Assembly: GCF_000179235.2 (NCBI RefSeq)
Contig: NZ_CP039373.1
Coordinates: forward strand, 1,519,860 to 1,583,859
Source of the DNA: Synechococcus sp. CB0101
GTDB taxonomy: Bacteria; Cyanobacteriota; Cyanobacteriia; PCC-6307; Cyanobiaceae
Direction of reading: 5' to 3'
DNA length: 64,000 bases
Shown here: one piece after another, positions 30,114-36,706 of the stretch
Layout of the letters: each line of letters starts with the position of its first letter
Position numbering within the stretch: the first letter of the stretch is position 1
Position numbers and translations under genes: made by a program
Notes under the pieces: generated by a model
Told to the model about the DNA's origin: nothing
Database searches by the model: none
Seen by the model: the letters and a program-made list of their open reading frames with translations, nothing else

Positions 30114-31265
30114 ATGCAGGACAAGCTCACCCTGATGATCCCCGGCCCCACCCCGGTGCCGGAAACCGTCCTGCAGGCCATGGGTCGCCACCCCATCGGT
30201 CACCGCAGCGCCGACTTCCAGAAGATCGTGCGCCGCACCACCGAACAGCTGCAGTGGCTGCATCAGACCAAGAACGACGTCCTGGTGATCACCGGCAGCG
30301 GCACCGCCGCCATGGAGGCCGGAATCATCAACGTGCTGAGCAAGGGCGACAAGGTGCTCTGCGGCGACAACGGCAAGTTTGGTGAGCGCTGGGTGAAGGT
30401 GGCCAAGGCCTATGGCCTGGATGTGCAGGTGGTGAAGGCCGAGTGGGGCCAACCCCTCGATCCCGAAGCCTTCCGCAGTGCTCTCGAGGCCGATAGCGCC
30501 AAGGCGATCAAGGCTGTGATCCTCACCCACTCCGAAACCTCCACCGGAGTGATCAACGATCTCGAAACGATCGCCAAACACGTGAAGGCCCACGGCACCG
30601 CCCTCACCATCGCCGACTGCGTCACCAGCCTCGGCGCCTGCAGCGTGCCGATGGATGCCTGGGGGATCGACGTGATCGGCTCCGGCTCCCAGAAGGGCTA
30701 CATGATGCCCCCGGGCCTGGCCTTCGTGGCCATGAGCGATCGCGCCTGGGCCGCTGCCGAGCGCTCCGATCTGCCGAAGTTCTATCTGGATCTGGCGAAA
30801 TACCGCAAATCGGCCCACGCCGACAGCAACCCCTTCACGCCCGCCATCAACCTCTACTTCGCCCTGGAAGCGGCGCTGGAGATGATGCAGGCCGAGGGCC
30901 TCGAGGCGATCTTTGCCCGCCATGCCCGCCACCGCGCCGCGGCCCAGGCCGGCATGAAGGCGATCGGCCTGCCCCTCTACGCCGCTGAAGGCTGCGGCAG
31001 CCCGGCGATCACCGCCGTAGCTCCTGATGGCATTGATGCCGAGAGCCTGCGCAAGAAGGTGAAGGAACGCTTCGACATCCTGCTGGCTGGCGGCCAGGAC
31101 CACCTCAAGGGCCACGTGTTCCGCATCGGCCACCTGGGCTTCGTCTGCGATCGCGACGTGCTCACCGCCGTGGCCGCCATCGAAGCGACCCTGCAGGAGC
31201 TCGGCCTGCACAAGGGCACTCCTGGTGCCGGTGTGGCCGCCTGTGCGGCCGCCCTGGCCAGCTGA
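30114..31265 (+). CDS. Class-V PLP aminotransferase (alanine/serine-glyoxylate type)
   Basis: The 383-residue enzyme belongs to the class-V group that includes alanine-glyoxylate and serine-glyoxylate transaminases, relevant to photorespiratory glyoxylate in cyanobacteria; soluble hydrogenase small subunit is an old misnomer for the same family. MIPGPTPVPETVL opens the domain, ITGSGTAAMEAG binds PLP phosphate, and the Schiff-base lysine is K194 in GSGSQKGYM. I chose ATG at 30114 (MQDKLTLMIPG) over an in-frame start 21 codons upstream, since conservation begins there. Substrate preference is not decidable from sequence alone. Confidence 0.9.
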   Translation: MQDKLTLMIPGPTPVPETVLQAMGRHPIGHRSADFQKIVRRTTEQLQWLHQTKNDVLVITGSGTAAMEAGIINVLSKGDKVLCGDNGKFGERWVKVAKAYGLDVQVVKAEWGQPLDPEAFRSALEADSAKAIKAVILTHSETSTGVINDLETIAKHVKAHGTALTIADCVTSLGACSVPMDAWGIDVIGSGSQKGYMMPPGLAFVAMSDRAWAAAERSDLPKFYLDLAKYRKSAHADSNPFTPAINLYFALEAALEMMQAEGLEAIFARHARHRAAAQAGMKAIGLPLYAAEGCGSPAITAVAPDGIDAESLRKKVKERFDILLAGGQDHLKGHVFRIGHLGFVCDRDVLTAVAAIEATLQELGLHKGTPGAGVAACAAALAS

Positions 31266-31284
31266 CACAGGGGCTCATCCATGC

Positions 31285-31331
31285 AGGCAAAGCATGCCGC
31301 CCTGTCTAGGGTCGGGGTGCATGCTTTGCCT
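31285..31331 (+). promoter_or_regulatory. 13-bp inverted repeat flanking a possible promoter of the lipoprotein gene
   Basis: AGGCAAAGCATGC at 31285-31297 and its exact complement GCATGCTTTGCCT at 31319-31331 are separated by 21 bases. A TAGGGT hexamer at 31307-31312 sits between the arms and could be a -10, putting the left arm on the -35 zone and the right arm at the transcript start, 4 bases before ATG 31336. This favours a DNA operator, though an RNA hairpin closing the aminotransferase transcript is possible. No T-run follows. Confidence 0.6.
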
Positions 31332-31335
31332 CCCA

Positions 31336-31797
31336 ATGCGCCGCTCTCTTGCCGTCGCAGCCGCCTGCCTGAGCCTGGCTCTGGTGGCTTGCTCCCCCGT
31401 GGAAAAGAAAAAGAAGAACAAGGTGGTGACTGAACAGCAGGCCACCGTGAATGTGTGTGACCAACTGGCGAAGGTGGGCAGCGCCCTGGAAGCCAGCGCC
31501 GCCCTGACCCCCGCCTCCACCGTGGGCGATGCCGAAGCCGCCGGCAAACAACTGCGCACAGCCCTCAAGGGCCTGAAGCAGGCCGAGGTGACCCTGGAGG
31601 CCGCACGCCTGGAAGCGTTCCAGACACAAGCCCAAGCCTTCAACAAAGAGCTGAAGAAGGTCTCGAAGGAGAAGCAGCTGACTCTCGAGGAAGCTGCCAA
31701 AACCCTCAAGCCCCAGGCCGACAGCGTGGTCGCTGCCCACAAGGAGCTGCAGGCTGCTGTTGAGTGCAAGGGCACAGCCCCAGCTGCAGCCAACTGA
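31336..31797 (+). CDS. Small lipoprotein, function unknown
   Basis: The 153-residue product has a lipoprotein signal peptide (MRRSLAVAAACLSLALVACS, lipidated C19 after LVA) and then a Lys-run (EKKKKNK) and an all-helical, Ala/Lys-rich mature part with likely coiled coils (ALKGLKQAEVTLEAARLEAF, QAFNKELKKVSKEKQLTLEE). Two further cysteines, in NVCDQL and VECKG, might form a disulfide. ATG at 31336 gives the best signal peptide; an ATG at 31321 lies inside the inverted repeat. It faces the periplasm. Family not recognised. Confidence 0.78.
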   Translation: MRRSLAVAAACLSLALVACSPVEKKKKNKVVTEQQATVNVCDQLAKVGSALEASAALTPASTVGDAEAAGKQLRTALKGLKQAEVTLEAARLEAFQTQAQAFNKELKKVSKEKQLTLEEAAKTLKPQADSVVAAHKELQAAVECKGTAPAAAN

Positions 31798-31888
31798 TCC
31801 AACGGCTGGTTGCTATGGTTGACCAGCCAAAGTTGCGAGCGATCGCATCAGGCTGGCCAACCAATCTGAAGACGAAAACTTCAGAATT

Positions 31889-31960
31889 GCGGGTGTAATT
31901 CAGTGGTAGAATGTCAGCTTCCCAAGCTGAACGTCGCCGGTTCGAGCCCGGTCACCCGCT
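31889..31960 (+). tRNA. tRNA-Gly, anticodon CCC
   Basis: A complete 72-base cloverleaf: acceptor GCGGGTG pairs with CACCCGC, D arm AATTCAGTGGTAGAAT, anticodon stem TCAGC/GCTGA with loop TTCCCAA, and T arm GCCGGTTCGAGCCCGGT. The anticodon is CCC (reads GGG). The discriminator is T and CCA is not encoded. A TTGACC at 31819-31824 is a possible -35 upstream. Confidence 0.96.
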
Positions 31961-31979
31961 TCAGGAAAGAAAAGAACAA

Positions 31980-32189
31980 TCAGTTGCGAGGCTTGATCAG
32001 CTGCAGCACTTGAGGGCCAACGCTGCCGGCGCGGCGCTCACAATCCAAAGACTGCAAAATCAATCGTGCAGCCGTTTCGATCTCTCCAGACGCCGCAGCG
32101 AGCTCAGCCGCTGCTGCATGGCTGCCCGCTTCTTTCAATAGATCTTCGCGGCGAGCGGCAGGAGCCGGAGCCTGACGAGTCGCTTGCAT
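31980..32189 (-). CDS. Very small conserved-looking protein, unknown function
   Basis: A 69-residue frame starting MQATRQAPAPAARREDLLKE and ending CERRAGSVGPQVLQLIKPRN. It reads as two helices (AAAELAAASGEIETAARLIL) and a basic end. I place the start at ATG 32189; an in-frame ATG at 32225 would add 12 residues. The helix pair with the fixed ending recalls small proteins of picocyanobacteria, from memory. It is convergent with the tRNA gene, 19 bases apart. Confidence 0.55.
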   Translation of the reverse strand: MQATRQAPAPAARREDLLKEAGSHAAAAELAAASGEIETAARLILQSLDCERRAGSVGPQVLQLIKPRN

Positions 32190-32302
32190 GCGTCGACATT
32201 TGCGTGGCTCGATGTTAACGGGCATGGCGCAACTGGAGGTGCCACGCCCGTGCCGATTACGGAATCAGGACAGTGATCCCGCGATGCTGAAGCGCAGGTT
32301 GC

Positions 32303-32527
32303 TCAGGTGCCGGGCTCCTCGCGGTTACCCCCGAGGGCATCGATCTGATCACGCAACTGAGCCACGCGTTGCTGATCACCGCGGGTGATCGCGACCGCCA
32401 GGGCAAATTCCAGCTTTTCCAGCTGGTGGCCGCCTTCGGCGTAGCCGCGGTTTTGGCAGGCGGGTGAGGCCGATGCCTTGGCAGCAGTGGCTACAGGAGC
32501 GGTGCGATGGCTATTGGAGAAGGCCAT
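32303..32527 (-). CDS. Small conserved-looking protein, unknown function
   Basis: A 74-residue frame from ATG 32527 (MAFSNSHRTAPVATAAKASA). After a Ser/Ala-rich start it has GHQLEKLEFALAVAITRGDQ and VAQLRDQIDALGGNREEPGT, two amphipathic helices likely to pair as a hairpin. GAAAGAAAG precedes the start; an upstream ATG at 32545 has no ribosome-binding sequence. One cysteine only. I recall close relatives in marine Synechococcus but know of no function. Confidence 0.6.
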   Translation of the reverse strand: MAFSNSHRTAPVATAAKASASPACQNRGYAEGGHQLEKLEFALAVAITRGDQQRVAQLRDQIDALGGNREEPGT

Positions 32528-32570
32528 GGTTCGCTTTCTTTCCATTGTGGCACCGCTGCCAAGACGTTGC

Positions 32571-32813
32571 TCAGGCGGCCTGGGCGTCGTCCTCCAACAG
32601 GTTGCGGCAATCGGCCAGCAAACTGGCGACGCGATCGAGGCGCAGCAGATCGTCTGGATCGGGCTCCGGTTCCGCAGCAACCCGATCGAGCTGCAGCTCC
32701 AGCGCCGCGAGACGCTGCTCCAGCTTCACCAATCGCTGGGAGAGGGCCGCCACGGTTTGCGCCAGATCCTCGGTGGATCGTGTGATCCGAAATGACACCG
32801 ATTCAGCGGCCAT
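32571..32813 (-). CDS. Small coiled-coil protein, unknown function
   Basis: An 80-residue frame from ATG 32813 (MAAESVSFRITRSTEDLAQT). Heptad-like leucines (LSQRLVKLEQRLAALELQLD) predict a coiled coil, followed by an acidic linker (AEPEPDPDD) and a second helix (RLDRVASLLADCRNLLEDD). It precedes the small gene at 32527 on the same strand by 43 bases. Divergent from the AbrB-like membrane gene. No known motif. Confidence 0.55.
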   Translation of the reverse strand: MAAESVSFRITRSTEDLAQTVAALSQRLVKLEQRLAALELQLDRVAAEPEPDPDDLLRLDRVASLLADCRNLLEDDAQAA

Positions 32814-32896
32814 GCTGCGCAGTCGAGAGGCCCCGATCACAACACACAACCCCACGGGCAGCCAGCAGACTTGAACCGTTCCCACGGCTGGCTGCC

Positions 32897-33421
32897 ATGA
32901 GCCCACCCCTGCAGCTGCTGGCGTATCTGGCGGCCGGCTTGGCGGGCGGGCTGCTGGCCTTGCGCTCTGGCATCCCCGCCGCCCCCCTGGCAGGGGCCCT
33001 GCTGGGGGCTGGCCTACTCAGTCTCAGCGGCCGACTGGAAGCCGCCAGCTGGCCGAGCGGCACGCGCACCGCCCTCGAAATAGGCATCGGCACGGTGATC
33101 GGCACCAGCCTCAGCGCCACGGCCCTGGGCGAACTGAAGCAACTGTGGAAACCGGCCGTGCTGATCACGGTCACCCTTGTGGTGGCGGGGTTACTGGTGG
33201 GCGTGTGCTGCAGCCGCCTACTCGGCCTCGACCCGCTGGTGGCCCTGCTGGGGGCCGCACCGGGAGGCATCAGTGGCATGAGCCTGGCCGGGGATGAACT
33301 GGGCGTGGGCGCTCCGGTGGCGGTGCTGCATGCCGTGCGCCTCATCACCGTGTTGTTGGTGTTGCCCGTGGTGCTGCGGCTGCTCCTGGCGAGTGGCATC
33401 ACACCGCCACCACCCGGCTGA
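32897..33421 (+). CDS. AbrB-family (putative ammonia monooxygenase) membrane protein, half length
   Basis: The 174-residue product is a polytopic membrane protein with about five helices. GIPAAPLAGALLGAGLLS, GTVIGTSLSA, and LGAAPGGISGMSLAGDELGVGAPVAVLHAVRL (given as two blocks around GGISGMS) are the repeat signature of the membrane AbrB duplication family, whose full-length members are about 350 residues with two such repeats. Only one repeat is present here, flanked by a normal stop and the next gene, so it is a natural single-repeat form rather than a visible frameshift. It is unrelated to the DNA-binding AbrB. Transport role unknown. Confidence 0.75.
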   Translation: MSPPLQLLAYLAAGLAGGLLALRSGIPAAPLAGALLGAGLLSLSGRLEAASWPSGTRTALEIGIGTVIGTSLSATALGELKQLWKPAVLITVTLVVAGLLVGVCCSRLLGLDPLVALLGAAPGGISGMSLAGDELGVGAPVAVLHAVRLITVLLVLPVVLRLLLASGITPPPPG

Positions 33422-33489
33422 ACCACTGCTGCCCCCTGGATCAGGCCGCAAGAGCCCGATACCTTGAACCCCACTGCCTGAACCGATTC

Positions 33490-33921
33490 ATGCTGCGCTC
33501 CACGCTTGCCAGGGTTATGCCGGCTTTGGTCGTCACCACGGCCACCACCATGGCGATGGTGAGCGGCCTGCCATCGGTTCGCGCTGCAGACAATCCCTCG
33601 AGTGCTGCCGGAAAAGGCGCTCAGGTGTATTGCTTCATGCGCAATTCAGGCAACAACCACGAAGTGAGCTGGCTGGCGGCCTACGCCCTGATCAAACGCC
33701 AGAGCGCCAGCCTGTTCAAAACCTCGCCGGAGCACGCGGCGGTGATGATCACGGAGGCTGTGGTGCAAAACCCGGGCTCCTTCCCCGACTGCGGCCGATA
33801 CCTCGGTGATCTGTATGCGAGCGCAGCTCAGGAGCAGCAGCAAAAACAGCAGGAGCGCGAAGCCACCAGCGGCAGCAGCAACGAGGGCGGTGCCACCCGC
33901 AGCGAGCGCTACGCCTACTAA
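33490..33921 (+). CDS. Exported protein of unknown function, cyanobacterial type
   Basis: The 143-residue product has a signal peptide (MLRSTLARVMPALVVTTATT ... VRAA) and a mature domain of about 75 residues, VYCFMRNSGNNHEVSWLAAY, followed by IKRQSASLFKTSPEHAAVMI and PDCGRYLGDLY. Two cysteines (in YCFM and PDCGRY) could form a disulfide. The tail is Gln/Glu/Ser-rich and low-complexity. I recall very similar secreted proteins across picocyanobacteria but no function. The next gene starts 13 bases downstream. Confidence 0.75.
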   Translation: MLRSTLARVMPALVVTTATTMAMVSGLPSVRAADNPSSAAGKGAQVYCFMRNSGNNHEVSWLAAYALIKRQSASLFKTSPEHAAVMITEAVVQNPGSFPDCGRYLGDLYASAAQEQQQKQQEREATSGSSNEGGATRSERYAY

Positions 33922-33934
33922 GGCCATCGGGCTG

Positions 33935-34339
33935 GTGAGATCGGGTTCAGCCGCCGCCCTGACCCTGACGCTGCTCGCGGGCTGCGTCAGCAGCCCGGGC
34001 GATCCCACCACCACCCTGCCCGGCCTGGGCGACTGCCTGCGGCAGGTGGAAATCAAGCGCCTGAAGCGGGCCATCGAGCGCTGTGATGGTGTTGTGGAGG
34101 CCCATCCCCAACAGCCCCAACCCCGCAATGAACGGGCGTTGCTGCACAGCCTGGCGGGGGATAACCAGACCGCCTGCCGCGACAGCCTGGCGGCCGAACG
34201 GCTGCTCAAGCAGCTGCCCAAATCAGCGGCGCCCGATCCCCTGCTCGTGGAGGAAATTCAACTGCGGGCCCAGAGCTGCCGCACGCTCACCAACGCTCCA
34301 GCAGCTGGCGCACCATCCCGGGCAACGTCCGCCGGCTGA
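33935..34339 (+). CDS. Small lipoprotein with TPR-like helices
   Basis: From GTG at 33935 the product is 134 residues with a lipoprotein signal (MRSGSAAALTLTLLAGCVSS, lipidated C17). The mature part has LGDCLRQVEIKRLKRAIERC and EAHPQQPQPRNERALLHSLA, a TPR-like helix pair, with four further cysteines. The longer frame to 33806 overlaps the upstream gene and is not favoured. It probably forms an operon with 33490-33921. Its last 53 bases overlap the 3' end of the SNF2 helicase gene on the other strand. Confidence 0.65.
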   Translation: MRSGSAAALTLTLLAGCVSSPGDPTTTLPGLGDCLRQVEIKRLKRAIERCDGVVEAHPQQPQPRNERALLHSLAGDNQTACRDSLAAERLLKQLPKSAAPDPLLVEEIQLRAQSCRTLTNAPAAGAPSRATSAG

Positions 34340-35894
34340 GCAGCTGCTCGATCCGGGCCGCCTTGCTGGCGATCAGGTCATCCACCATCTGATCGGCCAC
34401 CCCCAGTTGCAGCCAATGGCAATGCAAGGTGCCCTGCATGCCGATGCGATGGCAGCGGTCCTCAGCTTGTTCCGCGTCGCCGGGCGTCCAAGGACGCTCC
34501 AACAGCACCACATGGCGGGCGCGGTGCAGGGTGAAGCCGAGGCCGCCCACGCCAAAGCTGGCGATCAACAGGCTGGCTTCACCAGCCTGGAAGCGATCCA
34601 CGATGGCCTGGCGTTCGTGGGGCGGCTGCCGGCCCGTGAGCAGCACGCCCCCAAGCCGGCTGTGCAACAACTCGGCAGCCGCCACAAACGCGGTGAACAC
34701 CACCACCGCCTCGCCCTGCCCCATCAGGCTCTGCACCAGGGCGCTGGCTGCCGGCAGTTTGTAGTCGGCACTGATCTGACGCAGGGCGGTGAACACCGCC
34801 AGCACCTCGGCGTCCCGGCGCACCAGGCCAGCCTCAGCGCGGCGGCGGTAGTCGTCGACTTTGAGCTGAAGGCGGTGCTGAAAGCCTCGCCCTTCGGCCT
34901 CGCTGAGCTGCACGGGCAGAAGATGCCGCTGCTTAGGCGGCAGATCCAGACAATCCTGTTTGCGGCGATGGAGCACCAACGGCCGGGTGAGCCGCTGCAG
35001 TTCCTCGAGATGGGTGGCGCCCATGGCCTGCCACTGGCGTTTGCCACCGCGCTCGAGCCAGTGCCCCTGGCAATAGCGCTCCTCAAAAGCCCGTTGGTCC
35101 GCAGCCAGGGGATGACCAATGGCGGCCAACAGCGGGAATAACTGCACGGGCCGGCCGTTCTTCATCGGCGTACCGCTGAGCAGCCACACCGCCCGCACCC
35201 GCGGATGCCGGCTCAATCGCAACAAGGCCTGCGTACGGCTGGCCTGGAGGTTTTGGGCGTAATGGGCTTCATCGGCGATCAGCACCGTTCCGGCCGGAGG
35301 CAACCCATCGGGTAAGCGAGCCCAGCTGAGCAGCTCCAACTGCAGTTGGAGCGCCGAAGCCTCCTGCTGCCAGTGGTGATGCAGGCCGGCCGGTGCCACC
35401 ACCACGATGCGGCAGTCCGCCGCGCGCACCATGGCTCGGGCAGCGGCCAGAGCCGTGAGCGTTTTGCCCAGACCCATGGCATCGGCCAACACGGCGCCGC
35501 GGCGGGCCAGGAGCCAACGCGCCGCGGCACGTTGATGGGCAAACAACTCCCGTCCATCGGGCAGAGGCTGCTGCAGCTCCGCAACCTCCACCAGCGTGCG
35601 ATGGGGTGGCAGGGGCGGCAGGGGCTGCTCCAGCCACACAAACCACTGTTGCAAGGCTGGATCGACCGCAAAACGGCCACCAAAGCGTTGGCGCAAAACG
35701 CCCGCGGCCTCGAGGGGGAACTGCCAGCAACCTCGGCGTGCCAACCACTGCCCCCGGGGCCTCACGGCCCGCAGCTGCGCCTGGGTGACCGCATCAAACG
35801 GCAGCTGCACCTCAATGCAACCGGAGGCTCCCAAACGGATCAGACAACGGGGCGGCGCTTGAGGAGAAGCAGGCAAGGGACACAACGAAGACAA
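34287..35894 (-). CDS. SNF2-family DNA helicase/translocase, SMARCAL1-like
   Basis: The 535-residue protein has a complete SNF2 ATPase: FAHQRAAARWLL, Walker A ADAMGLGKT at 137-145, DEAH at 208-211, LLSGTPMKN (motif III), VVVFTAF, and QAEDRCHRIG (motif VI). Residues 20-85 (IEVQLPFDAVTQAQLRAVRP, then GCWQFPLEAAGVLRQRFGG) resemble the HARP annealing module that precedes the ATPase in SMARCAL1. Such proteins rewind or remodel branched DNA at stalled forks. The start is TTG at 35894; no ATG is available nearby, so the exact N-terminus is uncertain. An HNH endonuclease gene is divergent from it across 176 bases. Confidence 0.88.
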   Translation of the reverse strand: MSSLCPLPASPQAPPRCLIRLGASGCIEVQLPFDAVTQAQLRAVRPRGQWLARRGCWQFPLEAAGVLRQRFGGRFAVDPALQQWFVWLEQPLPPLPPHRTLVEVAELQQPLPDGRELFAHQRAAARWLLARRGAVLADAMGLGKTLTALAAARAMVRAADCRIVVVAPAGLHHHWQQEASALQLQLELLSWARLPDGLPPAGTVLIADEAHYAQNLQASRTQALLRLSRHPRVRAVWLLSGTPMKNGRPVQLFPLLAAIGHPLAADQRAFEERYCQGHWLERGGKRQWQAMGATHLEELQRLTRPLVLHRRKQDCLDLPPKQRHLLPVQLSEAEGRGFQHRLQLKVDDYRRRAEAGLVRRDAEVLAVFTALRQISADYKLPAASALVQSLMGQGEAVVVFTAFVAAAELLHSRLGGVLLTGRQPPHERQAIVDRFQAGEASLLIASFGVGGLGFTLHRARHVVLLERPWTPGDAEQAEDRCHRIGMQGTLHCHWLQLGVADQMVDDLIASKAARIEQLLSRRTLPGMVRQLLERW

Positions 35895-36021
35895 GCACCG
35901 TTGAGCACCAACGGCAGGGCTACGGCTTAGGCCCAGTATTGCGCGCCGAATTGGATTCTAGAGACACACGCGAGAAGCGCAAGCAACAGCATCAAAGGCC
36001 AAAACTGCATCGCTCGACACA

Positions 36022-36049
36022 TTGACATCCCAGCCACCGCAGGCAAACT
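36022..36049 (+). promoter_or_regulatory. Possible promoter of the HNH gene
   Basis: A perfect -35 TTGACA at 36022-36027 is followed after 16 bases by CAAACT (36044-36049), a poor -10 match. The spacer region 35895-36070 is visibly lower in GC than its surroundings, as expected for a promoter-bearing gap between two divergent genes. Confidence 0.3.
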
Positions 36050-36070
36050 CTGCGCAACCGAGCCAAGCGG

Positions 36071-36463
36071 ATGCACGCCAGGGATGCGGTTTTCCTTGAA
36101 GATCTGTGCCCCAAACTTCGCGTTCGACGCTGGAGACAAAATCTCCACTCCTTTACACACAAGACCTGCATTTACTGCGGGAAGCCATCTGAATCAATTG
36201 ACCATGTGCTGCCCCAGAGTCGCGGCGGCCTGAGCACCACAGAAAACTGCGTGCCGGCTTGCCTCGCCTGCAATGGCCGCAAAAGCGATGCCGACGCCTT
36301 TGAGTGGTACCGCCGCCAGCGCTTCTACGACCCACGCCGCGCCATGGCGATTCGCGCCTGGACCGACGGCGACCTGCGGCTGGCCATGCGGCTGTTGCAG
36401 TGGGCAAGCCCGCGCCAGAGCCCCCCTGAACCCTCAAGCGGCTTGAGACTGCAAGCAGCCTGA
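36071..36463 (+). CDS. HNH endonuclease
   Basis: The 130-residue protein carries a zinc-ribbon HNH nuclease domain: C33-x2-C36, DH at 44-45, N59, and C64-x2-C67-N68 (CIYCGKPSESIDHVLPQS, then NCVPACLACNGRKSD). All catalytic and metal-binding positions are intact. HNH enzymes nick or cut DNA using one metal ion. ATG at 36071 leaves a 30-residue basic lead-in. It is not next to a methylase or intron, so it is not an obvious restriction or homing enzyme; the nearest DNA-processing gene is the SNF2 helicase. Confidence 0.88.
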   Translation: MHARDAVFLEDLCPKLRVRRWRQNLHSFTHKTCIYCGKPSESIDHVLPQSRGGLSTTENCVPACLACNGRKSDADAFEWYRRQRFYDPRRAMAIRAWTDGDLRLAMRLLQWASPRQSPPEPSSGLRLQAA

Positions 36464-36476
36464 GCCAGGCCGGGCC

Positions 36477-36674
36477 TCACCAGATCCGGCAAGCAGCGGC
36501 GCCGTTATGGCGCTCGCAGATTTCGGCCTGGGCGCGGGGCTGCTCCGGCGCCAGCAGTGCGGCGCCCAGCACCATGGCGATCACGGCGGGCAACACCAGC
36601 CCCCGGGCGCGCAGACGAGGCCTGCGCAGGCCATGGGCCACGGGCAGGGGAGTAGAGAAACAGGAAGCGGTCAT
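36477..36674 (-). CDS. Small membrane protein, unknown function
   Basis: A 65-residue frame with a basic N-terminus, one hydrophobic helix (GLVLPAVIAMVLGAALLAP) and a short end with two cysteines (EICERHNGAAACRIW). The end block looks conserved from memory of marine Synechococcus genomes. Topology is probably N-in with the cysteine pair outside the cytoplasm. ATG 36674. It is divergent from the epimerase gene and convergent with the HNH gene. Confidence 0.6.
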   Translation of the reverse strand: MTASCFSTPLPVAHGLRRPRLRARGLVLPAVIAMVLGAALLAPEQPRAQAEICERHNGAAACRIW

Positions 36675-36706
36675 CGCCGAACTGAAGCAGTGATACAGGT
36701 GTACTC

